Source: Gemmatimonadota bacterium
GTDB lineage: Bacteria > Gemmatimonadota > Gemmatimonadetes > Gemmatimonadales > GWC2-71-9
NCBI GenBank assembly: GCA_029859185.1
Contig: JAOUDR010000001.1
Coordinates: forward strand, 1-31,747
Length of the DNA: 31,747 nucleotides
Reading direction: 5' to 3'
Shown: positions 7,450 to 15,522 of the stretch, piece by piece
Layout: each line of letters opens with the position of its first letter
Position numbering within the stretch: position 1 is the stretch's first letter
Made by a program: the position numbers and the translations under genes
The notes under the pieces: generated by a model
Database searches by the model: none
Seen by the model: only the letters and a program-made list of their open reading frames with translations
Told to the model about the DNA's origin: nothing

Positions 7450-7962
7450 ATGAACGAACTACGGATTCAACTGACGAAGCGACGTGATGGCGACGTCGTG
7501 CTGCGGTGCATCCGTGCGGACGGGTCGGCCACGTGGCAGCGTCACCGGGGGCGACAGGCGGGGTTCTTCCCGCTGCACGACCTCACGCACTACGCGGTCG
7601 AAACGGAGTTGGGGTTTGGGCGCGGGTTCTACGGACTCATCGCCGAGGGCTGGGACATCGAGGATACCGGGGTGTCGCCGACGCGCGGGCCGCTTCCCCC
7701 CGAAGCGCTCATCGTCGAGCACATCGTGGGCTCCCTGGACGTGCAGCGCGCCGATGGGTCCACCTGGACCGCAGGCGACTTCAACGAACGGGTGGCGCGA
7801 TTCGCGGCCACTCGGGGCCTCGCACCGCCGCGGGCGTTCACCGAAGACGACGTGACGCGGCTACGGAGCCGGCTCCGTGAGCTGTTGGCGCGGTGGGCAG
7901 CGCTTCCCGCCGGAGAGATGCTCGAGCTCCCGTTCGACCGCCGCCAGGCGCCTGCACCCTGA
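7450..7962 (+). CDS. Conserved protein of unknown function
   Basis: 170 residues, soluble, no signal peptide. The N-terminus reads as beta-strands (IQLTKRRDGDVVLRCIRADG). It is followed by a histidine-rich block FFPLHDLTHYAVET and GFYGLIAEGWDIED, and a helical, Arg/Leu-rich C-terminus. The HDLTHY block looks conserved and could bind metal, but I cannot name the family. ATG at 7450 is preferred because the fold seems to begin there. ATG at 7420 is an alternative, and neither has a clear ribosome site. Codon use matches its neighbours. It diverges from the DsrE-like gene. Confidence 0.7.
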   Translation: MNELRIQLTKRRDGDVVLRCIRADGSATWQRHRGRQAGFFPLHDLTHYAVETELGFGRGFYGLIAEGWDIEDTGVSPTRGPLPPEALIVEHIVGSLDVQRADGSTWTAGDFNERVARFAATRGLAPPRAFTEDDVTRLRSRLRELLARWAALPAGEMLELPFDRRQAPAP

Positions 7963-8070
7963 CGAGCACGTAGGCGTCTTCTCCCTCCGTTTCCCCGTAT
8001 TGCAACCACTCGAGCGCGTCAGGAGTCTAACCCACCAGCGCCCCACGCGACGTCTCCGAGGAGCGGTTGC

Positions 8071-10479
8071 ATGAGCCTCACGAGCGACATCCGCCACACC
8101 CTGCGTTCCCTCCGCCTGGAACCCGGGTTCACCGCCGTTGCGGTCCTGACCCTGGCCCTCGGCGTCGGGGCAAACACCGCGGTGTTCAGCGTGCTGAACA
8201 GCGTGATTCTCGCTCCGCTCCCCTTCGATCAGCCCGAGCGCCTGGTCCGCATCTACACGGCCTCCCGGGACGAGGGGTCCCAACGGTTCTTCCACACCGT
8301 TCCTGACATCCTCGACGTGCGGGAGCAGGTGGACGCTTTTGCGTCGGTCGGCATCATGTACACCTACCGAGAGGTCGGCCGAGACCTGACGGCGGGCGGT
8401 GGCACCCAACGCGTGCGGGTCGTCCCGGTGAGCGCCGACTACTTCCGGACCCTGCGGGCAACCCCATTGCTGGGCCGGGTCTTCACGCCCGACGAAGAGC
8501 AGGGGGAGGTTCGCCGTATCCTGCTGAGCCACGCGCTCTGGTCGAGCTTCACCGGTCGCGACCCCGACATCGTGGGTCGGACCATCGAGGTCGATGGCGA
8601 AGCGTACGAAGTGATCGGGGTCCTGCGACCGAGTTTCCTGGACGTCGTCACCGGCGAAGCGGCCGCCTGGGTGCCCCTGACCCTGGAGCGCGCCGGGAAC
8701 TCCCGCGACAATCACTATCTCTCCGCCATCGGCCGGCTGGCGCCCGGCATCCCCATCGAGCAGGCGCAGGCGCAGGTGGACGCGGTGATGACTCGGCTGG
8801 AACGGGAGTTTCCCACTACCAACGAGCGGCGCACGATGCGCTTGGTGCCCCTGCATGACGATGTCGTCGGCGCCTCCACCACCGCGCTCTACGTGCTCAT
8901 GGGCGCCGCCGGTCTGGTCCTGCTGATCGCGTGCCTCAACGTCGCCAACCTGTTCCTGGCGCGCAGCATCGCCCGGACCAAAGAGACGGCCATCCGGACG
9001 GCGCTGGGCGCCGGCCGGTTGCGTCTCGTGGGTCAGCGGCTGTTCGAGAGCCTCTTCGTGGCGTTCGCCGGCGGGCTGGTGGGATCGGCGGTGGCGTACT
9101 GGGGTGTCAAGTTCCTGCTGGCCGTGAGCCCCGAGTCACTCGCGCGGGCCGAGGAAGTGGGGTTCGATCCATCCCTGCTCGGATTCGCCGTCGCCACCAC
9201 GCTCGTCACGGGTGTGCTCTTTGGCGCCGCCCCAGCCATCCGCGCCTCCCGCACCGACCCCGCGGACGCGCTCCACGAGGGCGCGCGCGGCAATAGCGGC
9301 GGCCGCGGGAGTCGCCGGGCCCGGAGCGTGTTGGTCGCGTGCCAGGTGTCGGTGGCGCTCATCCTGCTCGTGGGCGCGGGAACGCTCATCCGATCGTTCG
9401 TCGCGCTGCAGCACGTGGACCTGGGCTTCGAGCCCAACAACGTCGCGACGTTCGAGGTCAATCTCGGGACCGCGCGGTACGAGGACCCCGAGCGGCGCGT
9501 TCAGTTGCATGCGGCGCTGCATGACCGGCTGCGCTCGCAGCCCGGGGTGAACTACGTGGGCGCGACGTCCTGGCTGCCGGCCAATGGACATTACCACGAG
9601 TGGGGCTACGGCTATCTCGACGACGCGGGGCAGCGGCAGTGGACGTCCGCCATGATCCGGGTCATCGATGGCGACTACTTCGAGGCGCTCGGCATCCCGC
9701 TGCTTCGCGGGCGGGGGTTCGCGACCAACGATCGTCTCGACACGGAGGATGTCGCCCTGATCGGCCGGTCACTCGCGGATCGCGTGTACGGCGCCCGGGA
9801 TCCCCTCGGACAGCCATTCCGGACCGGCGGCAAGGATTTCACGGTGATCGGCGTCGTGGGCGACGTCGCCGCCGAGGCGAACGGCACCCCGTTCGACATG
9901 ATCTATCTCAGTCACGACCAGTTTGCCGACGATCGTACCTGGGCGCTGACGTACGTCGTCAGCACGAGCATCCCGTCCGAGCAGATCATCGAGCCCGCGC
10001 GACGGTCGCTGGCGGCCATCGACCCCACGCTCGTCCTGTATCACCCACGATCCATGAGTGACGTGCTCGCACGCCACCGCGCCCGCGATCGGTTCACCCT
10101 GCTCTTGATGGCGACGTTCGCCGCGGTCGCGCTGAGCCTGGCAGCGGTAGGCGTGTATGGCGTGCTGGCGTACGCCGTCACGCAGCGCACGCACGAGATC
10201 GGGGTGCGGATGGCGCTGGGTGCGCAGCCTGGACAGGTGCGCGCCATCGTGTTGCGCCAGGCGATTCTCGTTGCGGGGATCGGGATGATCCTCGGCCTGG
10301 GTGGTGCACTCGCGCTGAGCCGCCTGCTGGGGTCCCTCGTGTTCGGTGTCAGCACCCGCGACCCGCTCGTGTTTGCGGGTGTCGCCCTCACCTTGAGCGC
10401 GGTGGTGCTCGCGGCGGGGTACGTCCCGGCGCGCCGAGCAACGCGGGTGGATCCCCTCGAGGCGCTGCGCGGCGAGTAG
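8071..10479 (+). CDS. Orphan ABC-type permease of the MacB/FtsX fold (ADOP family)
   Basis: 802 residues. The layout is duplicated: TM helix at about 22-44, periplasmic MacB-like domain (about 50-260), three TM helices between about 270 and 400, then a second TM (about 420-440), a second periplasmic domain (about 450-680) and three final TM helices (about 690-800). Signature text includes ALGVGANTAVFSVLNSV, the FtsX block ETAIRTALGAGRLRLVGQRL and its second copy THEIGVRMALGAQPGQVRAIV. No ATPase gene is adjacent, as is usual for this family, which is abundant in Acidobacteriota and Gemmatimonadota. GAGGAG about 8 nt upstream supports the start. The substrate is unknown. MacB relatives export peptides or act as mechanotransmitters. 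Confidence 0.92.
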   Translation: MSLTSDIRHTLRSLRLEPGFTAVAVLTLALGVGANTAVFSVLNSVILAPLPFDQPERLVRIYTASRDEGSQRFFHTVPDILDVREQVDAFASVGIMYTYREVGRDLTAGGGTQRVRVVPVSADYFRTLRATPLLGRVFTPDEEQGEVRRILLSHALWSSFTGRDPDIVGRTIEVDGEAYEVIGVLRPSFLDVVTGEAAAWVPLTLERAGNSRDNHYLSAIGRLAPGIPIEQAQAQVDAVMTRLEREFPTTNERRTMRLVPLHDDVVGASTTALYVLMGAAGLVLLIACLNVANLFLARSIARTKETAIRTALGAGRLRLVGQRLFESLFVAFAGGLVGSAVAYWGVKFLLAVSPESLARAEEVGFDPSLLGFAVATTLVTGVLFGAAPAIRASRTDPADALHEGARGNSGGRGSRRARSVLVACQVSVALILLVGAGTLIRSFVALQHVDLGFEPNNVATFEVNLGTARYEDPERRVQLHAALHDRLRSQPGVNYVGATSWLPANGHYHEWGYGYLDDAGQRQWTSAMIRVIDGDYFEALGIPLLRGRGFATNDRLDTEDVALIGRSLADRVYGARDPLGQPFRTGGKDFTVIGVVGDVAAEANGTPFDMIYLSHDQFADDRTWALTYVVSTSIPSEQIIEPARRSLAAIDPTLVLYHPRSMSDVLARHRARDRFTLLLMATFAAVALSLAAVGVYGVLAYAVTQRTHEIGVRMALGAQPGQVRAIVLRQAILVAGIGMILGLGGALALSRLLGSLVFGVSTRDPLVFAGVALTLSAVVLAAGYVPARRATRVDPLEALRGE

Positions 10480-10518
10480 CCCGTCCGGCGGATGGGCGGG
10501 GTAGTCCTGCGTTGGGAC

Positions 10519-10549
10519 TTGACAAAGCACGAACGTTCGTGCTTATTCA
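10519..10549 (+). promoter_or_regulatory. TetR promoter with a 20-bp perfect palindromic operator
   Basis: TTGACA at 10519-10524 is a consensus -35 box. It abuts the perfect palindrome AAGCACGAACGTTCGTGCTT (10525-10544), which fills the spacer. AT-rich TTATTCATTCT follows as the only -10 candidate. A repressor bound here would block polymerase, so autoregulation by the TetR protein downstream is likely. A -10 at this place puts the transcript start at or next to the ATG at 10554, and no Shine-Dalgarno is present, so the mRNA may be leaderless. Confidence 0.8.
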
Positions 10550-10553
10550 TTCT

Positions 10554-11159
10554 ATGACAAAAGGCACCGATACCCGCACGACGATCCTCGATGAGGCTGC
10601 TAACCTCGCGAGTATCAATGGTTTGAACGGGCTCACGATCGGGACACTAGCGGCCCACACCGGCATGTCCAAGAGCGGCCTGTTCCGCCACTTCGGGTCG
10701 AAGGAAGACCTCCAGGTCGCGACGCTCCGGGCTGGGGTGGACCGGTTCACGGAGACCGTGATCCGCCCTGCCCTCAAGGCCCCGCGGGGCCAGGCGCGCG
10801 TGCGGGCGCTGTTTGACCGCTGGCTCGAGTGGGGCACCGGCCACGGGCTTGCGGGTGGCTGCATCTTCATCCCCGCGTCCTTCGAGCTGGACGATCAGCC
10901 CGGCACGGCCCGCGATTACCTGGTGACTACCCAACAGGACTGGCTCGACCTGCTGGCTACCACCGCGCGGAAGGCGGTCGAAGCGGGCGACTTCCGGCCC
11001 GACCTCGATACCGCCCAGTTCGCGTACGAGTTCAACACCATCCTGCTCGGCTTCAATCAGGCCTATCGGTTGATGCGTGATCCGAAAGCCGCGGAACGCG
11101 CCCTTCTGCAGTACGAACGCCTCATCAAGGACGCGATCCATGCTGACCAGCTTGCGTAG
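10554..11159 (+). CDS. TetR/AcrR family transcriptional regulator
   Basis: 201 residues. The N-terminal TetR helix-turn-helix spans about 8-55 (TTILDEAANLASINGLNGLT, then the recognition part GMSKSGLFRHFGSKEDL). The C-terminal helical ligand and dimer domain contains GGCIFIPASFELDD and FAYEFNTILLGFNQAYRL. ATG at 10554 is chosen because the promoter and palindrome lie immediately upstream; the open frame starts earlier at a TTG inside the -35 side. It overlaps the hydrolase gene by 20 nt, so the two form an operon and the regulator probably controls both. The inducer is unknown. Confidence 0.92.
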   Translation: MTKGTDTRTTILDEAANLASINGLNGLTIGTLAAHTGMSKSGLFRHFGSKEDLQVATLRAGVDRFTETVIRPALKAPRGQARVRALFDRWLEWGTGHGLAGGCIFIPASFELDDQPGTARDYLVTTQQDWLDLLATTARKAVEAGDFRPDLDTAQFAYEFNTILLGFNQAYRLMRDPKAAERALLQYERLIKDAIHADQLA

Positions 11160-11982
11160 AGCCGCCTTCCGCGCGTACGGCACCCTGTTCCCCGGCCACG
11201 CCATCCGGTGGTTCGAGCGCCAGATCCTCACGCCTCGACCCGCACCCGCCCTGGACCTGGCTGAACCGCGGGTGCCGCATGCCGTGCGCCGCGTTCCGTA
11301 CGGCAGTGGCTGGCTGAGCGTGACGGAATGGAGTTCGGGACCTGCGGTGTTGCTCGTGCACGGATGGGGCGGTCGCGCGCGCAGCTTCGATGGGTTCGTC
11401 GAACCGCTGGTCGCAGCCGGCTACCGCGTGGTCATGCTGGACCTTCCGGCCCATGGCACTTCGGACGGACGGCGCACCAACCTCATCGAATGCGCCGGCG
11501 CCGTGTTGCAGGTCGGCCGCGGGGCGGGGCCGCTGGCCGGCATCGTGACGCACTCGTTCGGCGGCCCGGTCACGGCCCTGGCCTGCCACCACGGTCTCCA
11601 CGCCGACCGCGTCGTCATGCTCGCACCCCCGCAATCCATGCCCAGTGTCTCACTGCCGGTGGGCGACTGGTTGGGGCTCCCGCGTGCGGTCTCGGAAGCC
11701 GTGATGGACGGGTTCGCCCGTCGGTTCCGGATCACGTGGGATGAGGTGCGAACCGATCGGCTCGTGGCTGAACTCGATGTGCCATTCCTCGTCGTGCATG
11801 ACGAGGATGACCGCATCGTCCCCTGGAGTCAGGGCGCGGCGGTGGCGCGCGGGGCCCCGCAGGGAATCCTGCACACCACCTCCGGCCTGGGTCATCGCGA
11901 CGTGCTGGTGGACCCGTCGGTGATCGCCGACGCCGTCGGATTCCTGACGGAGACGGCAGGTGCCGACCAGAAGGTCGCCTGA
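11140..11982 (+). CDS. Alpha/beta hydrolase
   Basis: 280 residues with a complete alpha/beta-hydrolase set: oxyanion block LLVHGWGGRARSF, nucleophile elbow THSFGGP (Ser139), acid in HDEDDRIVP (Asp221 to Asp224 region) and His252 in GLGHRDV. The N-terminal 60 residues are basic and amphipathic with no clear signal peptide. It starts inside the TetR gene with AAGGA about 9 nt upstream. Control by the TetR regulator is inferred from the shared operon. Such pairs often hydrolyse esters or lactones that also act as inducers, but nothing in the sequence fixes the substrate. Confidence 0.9.
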   Translation: MLTSLRRAAFRAYGTLFPGHAIRWFERQILTPRPAPALDLAEPRVPHAVRRVPYGSGWLSVTEWSSGPAVLLVHGWGGRARSFDGFVEPLVAAGYRVVMLDLPAHGTSDGRRTNLIECAGAVLQVGRGAGPLAGIVTHSFGGPVTALACHHGLHADRVVMLAPPQSMPSVSLPVGDWLGLPRAVSEAVMDGFARRFRITWDEVRTDRLVAELDVPFLVVHDEDDRIVPWSQGAAVARGAPQGILHTTSGLGHRDVLVDPSVIADAVGFLTETAGADQKVA

Positions 11983-12006
11983 AGAAACTGCGCAGCTGGG
12001 GTAGAA

Positions 12007-12041
12007 GCGGGAGGAGGGAGAGGACTCTTCGCTCCTCCCGC
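12007..12041. terminator. Purine-rich hairpin between convergent genes
   Basis: GCGGGAGGAG (12007-12016) pairs perfectly with CTCCTCCCGC (12032-12041) around a 15-nt loop. The flanks continue the GGAG/CTCC theme on both sides, so the stem may extend imperfectly. It sits between the stops of the hydrolase (11982) and the ferritin-like gene (12059), as expected for a bidirectional terminator. Confidence 0.65.
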
Positions 12042-12058
12042 TCCTCCCACACCTCTCC

Positions 12059-12484
12059 TTACACCGGCCAGTCGCGGAGAATCCGCTCCGTCTCCTCGGA
12101 GTGCCCGCTCTCGTCGCGCACCATGTCCTCGAGCTGCACCATCAGGCCCTTGTCGCCAATCGCCTCTGCATCGAGGGCGCGCTGCGTGTAGTCCTTGGTG
12201 GCACGCTGCTCCGCCGCGAGTACGGCCTCGAGCATCTCCCGGTTCGTGGCCGCCGCCGGCACGGGGCGCGGCTGCGTGGTGGGTTCACCGCCCAGCGCCA
12301 CGATCTTGTTGGCCAGGAACTGCGCGTGCAACCGCTCGTCCGCCACCTCCGCCAGGAAGAACTGCGTCAGCTGCGGCCGATAGGGACCGGTGGCCTTGGC
12401 TGCATAGGTCAGATACTGAATGATGGCGCCGAACTCGCCAGACAGGTCCTCATTCAGACGCTTGATCAGCTCTTTCTTGGTCAT
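12059..12484 (-). CDS. Ferritin-like diiron protein (bacterioferritin-type)
   Basis: 141 residues forming a four-helix bundle. The diiron ligands are all visible: Glu17, Glu50 and His53 (ExxH), Glu92, Glu125 and His128 (second ExxH). This is the arrangement of bacterioferritin, rubrerythrin and related Dps-like proteins. No rubredoxin domain or heme-binding Met is evident, and the chain is slightly shorter than classical Bfr. It likely oxidises or stores iron, or scavenges peroxide, in the cytoplasm. AGAGGA ends exactly at the upstream ATG (12490) and sits 6 nt before ATG 12484, so the latter is chosen. It diverges from the DUF1684 gene. Confidence 0.88.
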   Translation of the reverse strand: MTKKELIKRLNEDLSGEFGAIIQYLTYAAKATGPYRPQLTQFFLAEVADERLHAQFLANKIVALGGEPTTQPRPVPAAATNREMLEAVLAAEQRATKDYTQRALDAEAIGDKGLMVQLEDMVRDESGHSEETERILRDWPV

Positions 12485-12612
12485 GTCCATTCCTCTTGAA
12501 GCCTCTAACCCGACACATTGGTGATCTTCCAACAACGCGGTAGACCTGGCGTGGAGTACCGGTTTCTCCCTACCCCCTCGGCTTCGCCCGGCTCAGGGGC
12601 TATCCTACGGAC

Positions 12613-13413
12613 ATGAGGTTCCCAGCCCTCATCCTCTTGTTGCCGACCGTCGCCGTGGCCCAGGCGCCGCCCGAGCTCGCCGCGGAGCGGGCAGACTTTG
12701 CCCGTTGGCTCCAGACGGCGCCGGGTTCACCCTTCGCCGCCATCTATCATCAGCCGTTCGCCGACGACCTCGTGTTCGGCCCAGGCGGCGAGCCGGGCCT
12801 CGAGGGTCTCCCGTCGGCCACGCTGAGCCAGGGGCTGCTGCGGCTCTCGCTCGAGAGCGCGGACGGCAGCCGCGGCGTGCCGCGGAACCGGGATGTGTCG
12901 CTCGGAGCGGAGTGGCGTCTCCGTGTCACCGGCGACCGCGGGCGCAGCGTCGTGACCGTGTTCGGCCCTGTGCGCGAGCCGAAGATCCCCGGCTGGTATG
13001 CGTATGACAGCACGGTGGTGGTGGAGGGGACGCTGGAGCCGCCCCCCAAGCGGGCGTCACGCCGCATGCTCGGGCTGGACGGGGTCGAGGTCGAGGGATC
13101 GCACGCGGGCACGTGGGTCGGCCACGTGGCGGACCAGGACGTGCGCCTGACGGTCTACCGCATGCCCGAGCCGGGCACCGCGGAAGCGGATCTCATGATC
13201 TTTTTCCGGGACGCCACGAATGGCCGGGGTACCTACCCCGCCGGCCGGTTTCTCGCCCTGCGGCCGCAGGGCGGCAACCGCTACCGCGCGGACTTCAATC
13301 GTGCGCGGAACCCCTTCTGTGCCTACAACGGGATCTTCCCCTGCCCCGCGCAGTGGCCGGGCAACGCCATCGACTCGGCCGTGGAGGCCGGTGAACGGTA
13401 CCTGAGCCCATGA
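12613..13413 (+). CDS. Secreted DUF1684 family protein
   Basis: 266 residues. The signal peptide ends AVAQA (about 1-17). The C-terminal third carries the DUF1684 signature: FFRDATNGRGTYPAGRFL, DFNRARNPFCAYN and a final VEAGERYL. The family is widespread, secreted or cytoplasmic, and without an assigned activity. A preceding tract EPKIPGWYAYD is also typical. Its TGA overlaps the ATG of the TlpA-like gene (ATGA), so the two are probably translated together and may act in the same compartment. Confidence 0.88.
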   Translation: MRFPALILLLPTVAVAQAPPELAAERADFARWLQTAPGSPFAAIYHQPFADDLVFGPGGEPGLEGLPSATLSQGLLRLSLESADGSRGVPRNRDVSLGAEWRLRVTGDRGRSVVTVFGPVREPKIPGWYAYDSTVVVEGTLEPPPKRASRRMLGLDGVEVEGSHAGTWVGHVADQDVRLTVYRMPEPGTAEADLMIFFRDATNGRGTYPAGRFLALRPQGGNRYRADFNRARNPFCAYNGIFPCPAQWPGNAIDSAVEAGERYLSP

Positions 13414-14630
13414 CACGGTTCACGCGCGGCGCCGGGCTGCTCGCGATCGCCGGAGCCGTGGCGGCACCTGCGGCACGCGCCCAGGACGCGCGGGCAGCGG
13501 TTGCCGGCGAGTGGCGCGCGGCGCTCGACCTCGCCGGCGGCGAGTTGCGCTTCCGTCTGCAACTCGACGGTGCCGAGGGCGTGCTCTGCAATGCCGGAAC
13601 CTGTCAGCCGTTCTCGGCGGTCACCGGAGTTCCCGGTGCCGCCGACTCGGTGGTCCTCGACATGGCGGACTACGCGGCGGCCATCCGGGCACGTGTCTTG
13701 GGCGACTCACTGGTGGGGTTCTACCGGAACGTGGGGAACCGCGGGCCGCGTACCATCCCATTCCGTGCCTCACGGGGCACCTGGCCGGCGGAGCCGCCGT
13801 CAGCGGCACTGATTGGAACCTGGGATGCCACGTTCAATCCGCTCGAACGGCCGAGTCCGCGGGTGATCGAGTTGCGCGCCACGGAGCGCGGCCTCGAGGG
13901 AACGATCATCTCGAACAGCGGTGACTACGGGGTCTTCTGGGGCGACGCCGCCGAGGGGTCGTTCGACATGGCCCATTTCGACGGCTCGTTCGTGTACATG
14001 CTGACCGGTACGCTCGACGGTGACACGCTCCGCGGCACGTTCCACGCCGGCCTGCGCACCCAGACACCCTTCGTGGCGGTGCGCTCCACGGGTCGCCCGC
14101 ACCTCACGCCGCCCACCGAGGTCGTGCGCGCCGACACGACCGGGCCGTTCACGTTCGCGTTTCCGAGCGTGGATGGCACCATGGTCTCGAGCGATGACCC
14201 GCGGTTTCGCGACAAGGTCGTCATCGTGGAGATCTTCGGCACCTGGTGTCCCACCTGCCACGAATCCGCGCCCGCGATGGTCGCCCTCTACGAACGCTAC
14301 CGTGATCGCGGCCTCGAGATCGTCGGGATGGCTTACGAGGTCACGGGCGACTCCGCGGTGGATGGCGCGATCGTGCGCCGCTATCGGGACAAGTTCGGGA
14401 TCACGTTCCCGCTGCTGCTCGCCGGCGTGAACGACGGCACGAGTGCCGGCGAGACCCAGCCACAGCTCGCGGGCCCCATCGCGTTTCCCACGACGATCTT
14501 CCTGGACCGCACGGGGCGCGTGCGGAAAGTCCACGCCGGGTTCTACGGACCCGCGACGGGGACCGCGCACGAAGCGTTGTTGCGGGATTTCAGGGAGACG
14601 GTGGAGGGACTGCTGGCGGAAGGCCGCTAA
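13410..14630 (+). CDS. Secreted TlpA/ResA-like thioredoxin with a large N-terminal domain
   Basis: 406 residues. A signal peptide (ending AARAQD, about 25) is followed by about 230 residues of beta-rich sequence and a thioredoxin domain from about 255. The redox motif is GTWCPTC (Cys280, Cys283) and the cis-proline loop is IAFPTTIFLDRTGRV. TlpA-like proteins reduce disulfides or help metal and cytochrome maturation in the periplasm, and here the N-terminal domain may bring a substrate. It overlaps DUF1684 by 4 nt. Converging with sdhB, the end is followed by two palindromes. Confidence 0.9.
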   Translation: MTRFTRGAGLLAIAGAVAAPAARAQDARAAVAGEWRAALDLAGGELRFRLQLDGAEGVLCNAGTCQPFSAVTGVPGAADSVVLDMADYAAAIRARVLGDSLVGFYRNVGNRGPRTIPFRASRGTWPAEPPSAALIGTWDATFNPLERPSPRVIELRATERGLEGTIISNSGDYGVFWGDAAEGSFDMAHFDGSFVYMLTGTLDGDTLRGTFHAGLRTQTPFVAVRSTGRPHLTPPTEVVRADTTGPFTFAFPSVDGTMVSSDDPRFRDKVVIVEIFGTWCPTCHESAPAMVALYERYRDRGLEIVGMAYEVTGDSAVDGAIVRRYRDKFGITFPLLLAGVNDGTSAGETQPQLAGPIAFPTTIFLDRTGRVRKVHAGFYGPATGTAHEALLRDFRETVEGLLAEGR

Positions 14631-14637
14631 CCATGCG

Positions 14638-14730
14638 AACGGTAGGGGCGACCCGTCGGGTCGCCCCTACCGTTACCCCGCTGGCGGCACGCCGCAATCC
14701 GTAGGGGCGACCCGCCGGGTCGCCCCTACG
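14638..14730. repeat. Two tandem palindromes on a 59-bp unit, probable bidirectional terminator
   Basis: The first palindrome (14638-14674) is an 18-bp perfect stem built from GGTAGGGGCGACCCG with its complement around one T. The second (14700-14730) repeats it as a 15-bp stem around one C. The unit start recurs 59 nt apart, and TTACCCCGC follows each. The pair fills the gap between the convergent thioredoxin and sdhB genes. REP-like GGGGCGACCC palindromes occur in many environmental genomes, so this may be a mobile or amplified element used as a terminator. Confidence 0.85.
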
Positions 14731-14742
14731 GTTACCCCGCCG

Positions 14743-15522
14743 TCAGCCCGCGCCGCCGGCCGGCGCCTCGACCTCCATGCCTTTCCCCAACGTCGCCCGG
14801 ATCAGGTCGCGGTTGAGCCGAGCGATGAAGTCGAGACTGATGCCCTTGGGGCACGCCGCCTCGCACGAGCCGTGATTCGTGCAGCTGCCGAAGCCTTCTT
14901 CATCCATCGTCCCCACCATGTCGAGCACGCGCGAGAACCGCTCCGGCTGGCCCTGGGGTAGCAGTCCGAGATGCGAGATCTTGGCCGCGGTGAACAGCAT
15001 GGCACTGCCGTTGGGACACGCCGCGACGCAGGCACCGCACCCGATACAGGCCGCGGCGTCCATCGCGGAGTCGGCGTCACGCTTGGGAATCGGCACCGCG
15101 TTCGCGTCCGGCGCCGCGCCGGTCCGGATCGAGATGTAGCCACCGGCCTGAATGATCCGGTCGAACGCGCTCCGGTCCACTACGAGGTCCTTCAGTACCG
15201 GGAACGCCCTCGCCCGCCACGGCTCCAGCCAGATGTCGTCGCCGTCCTTGAAGCTCCGCATGTGGAGCTGGCAGGCGGTGACTCGCTGCACCGGACCGTG
15301 CGGGCGCCCGTTGATCACCATGCCGCACGAACCACAGATGCCTTCCCGGCAGTCGTGCTCGAAGGCGATGGGATCCTTCCCCTGCTCGATCAGCCGGTTG
15401 TTCAACACGTCGAGCATTTCCAGGAACGACATGTGTTCGTCGGCGTCCGGCATATCGTACCGCTCGAACCGCCCGGATGGAGATCCGCTCGCCTGACGCC
15501 AGACGTGGAGAGTGAGGCGCAT
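14743..15522 (-). CDS. sdhB: Succinate dehydrogenase/fumarate reductase iron-sulfur subunit
   Basis: 259 residues. It passes electrons from the flavoprotein to quinone through three clusters. [2Fe-2S] ligands are Cys58, Cys63, Cys66 and Cys84. [4Fe-4S] ligands are in CIGCGACVAACP (Cys159, 162, 165, 169 region). The [3Fe-4S] cluster uses CTNHGSCEAACP (Cys214, 220, 224). Spacing fits the complex-II family with a single membrane subunit. Its ATG shares one base with the sdhA stop (TAATG), so translation is coupled. It is the last gene of the sdhCAB operon and ends at the twin palindromes. Confidence 0.96.
   Translation of the reverse strand: MRLTLHVWRQASGSPSGRFERYDMPDADEHMSFLEMLDVLNNRLIEQGKDPIAFEHDCREGICGSCGMVINGRPHGPVQRVTACQLHMRSFKDGDDIWLEPWRARAFPVLKDLVVDRSAFDRIIQAGGYISIRTGAAPDANAVPIPKRDADSAMDAAACIGCGACVAACPNGSAMLFTAAKISHLGLLPQGQPERFSRVLDMVGTMDEEGFGSCTNHGSCEAACPKGISLDFIARLNRDLIRATLGKGMEVEAPAGGAG

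Noticed and set aside
14638..14730. Insertion-sequence ends
   Set aside because: No transposase gene or target duplication can be seen; the palindromes stand alone in the gap.
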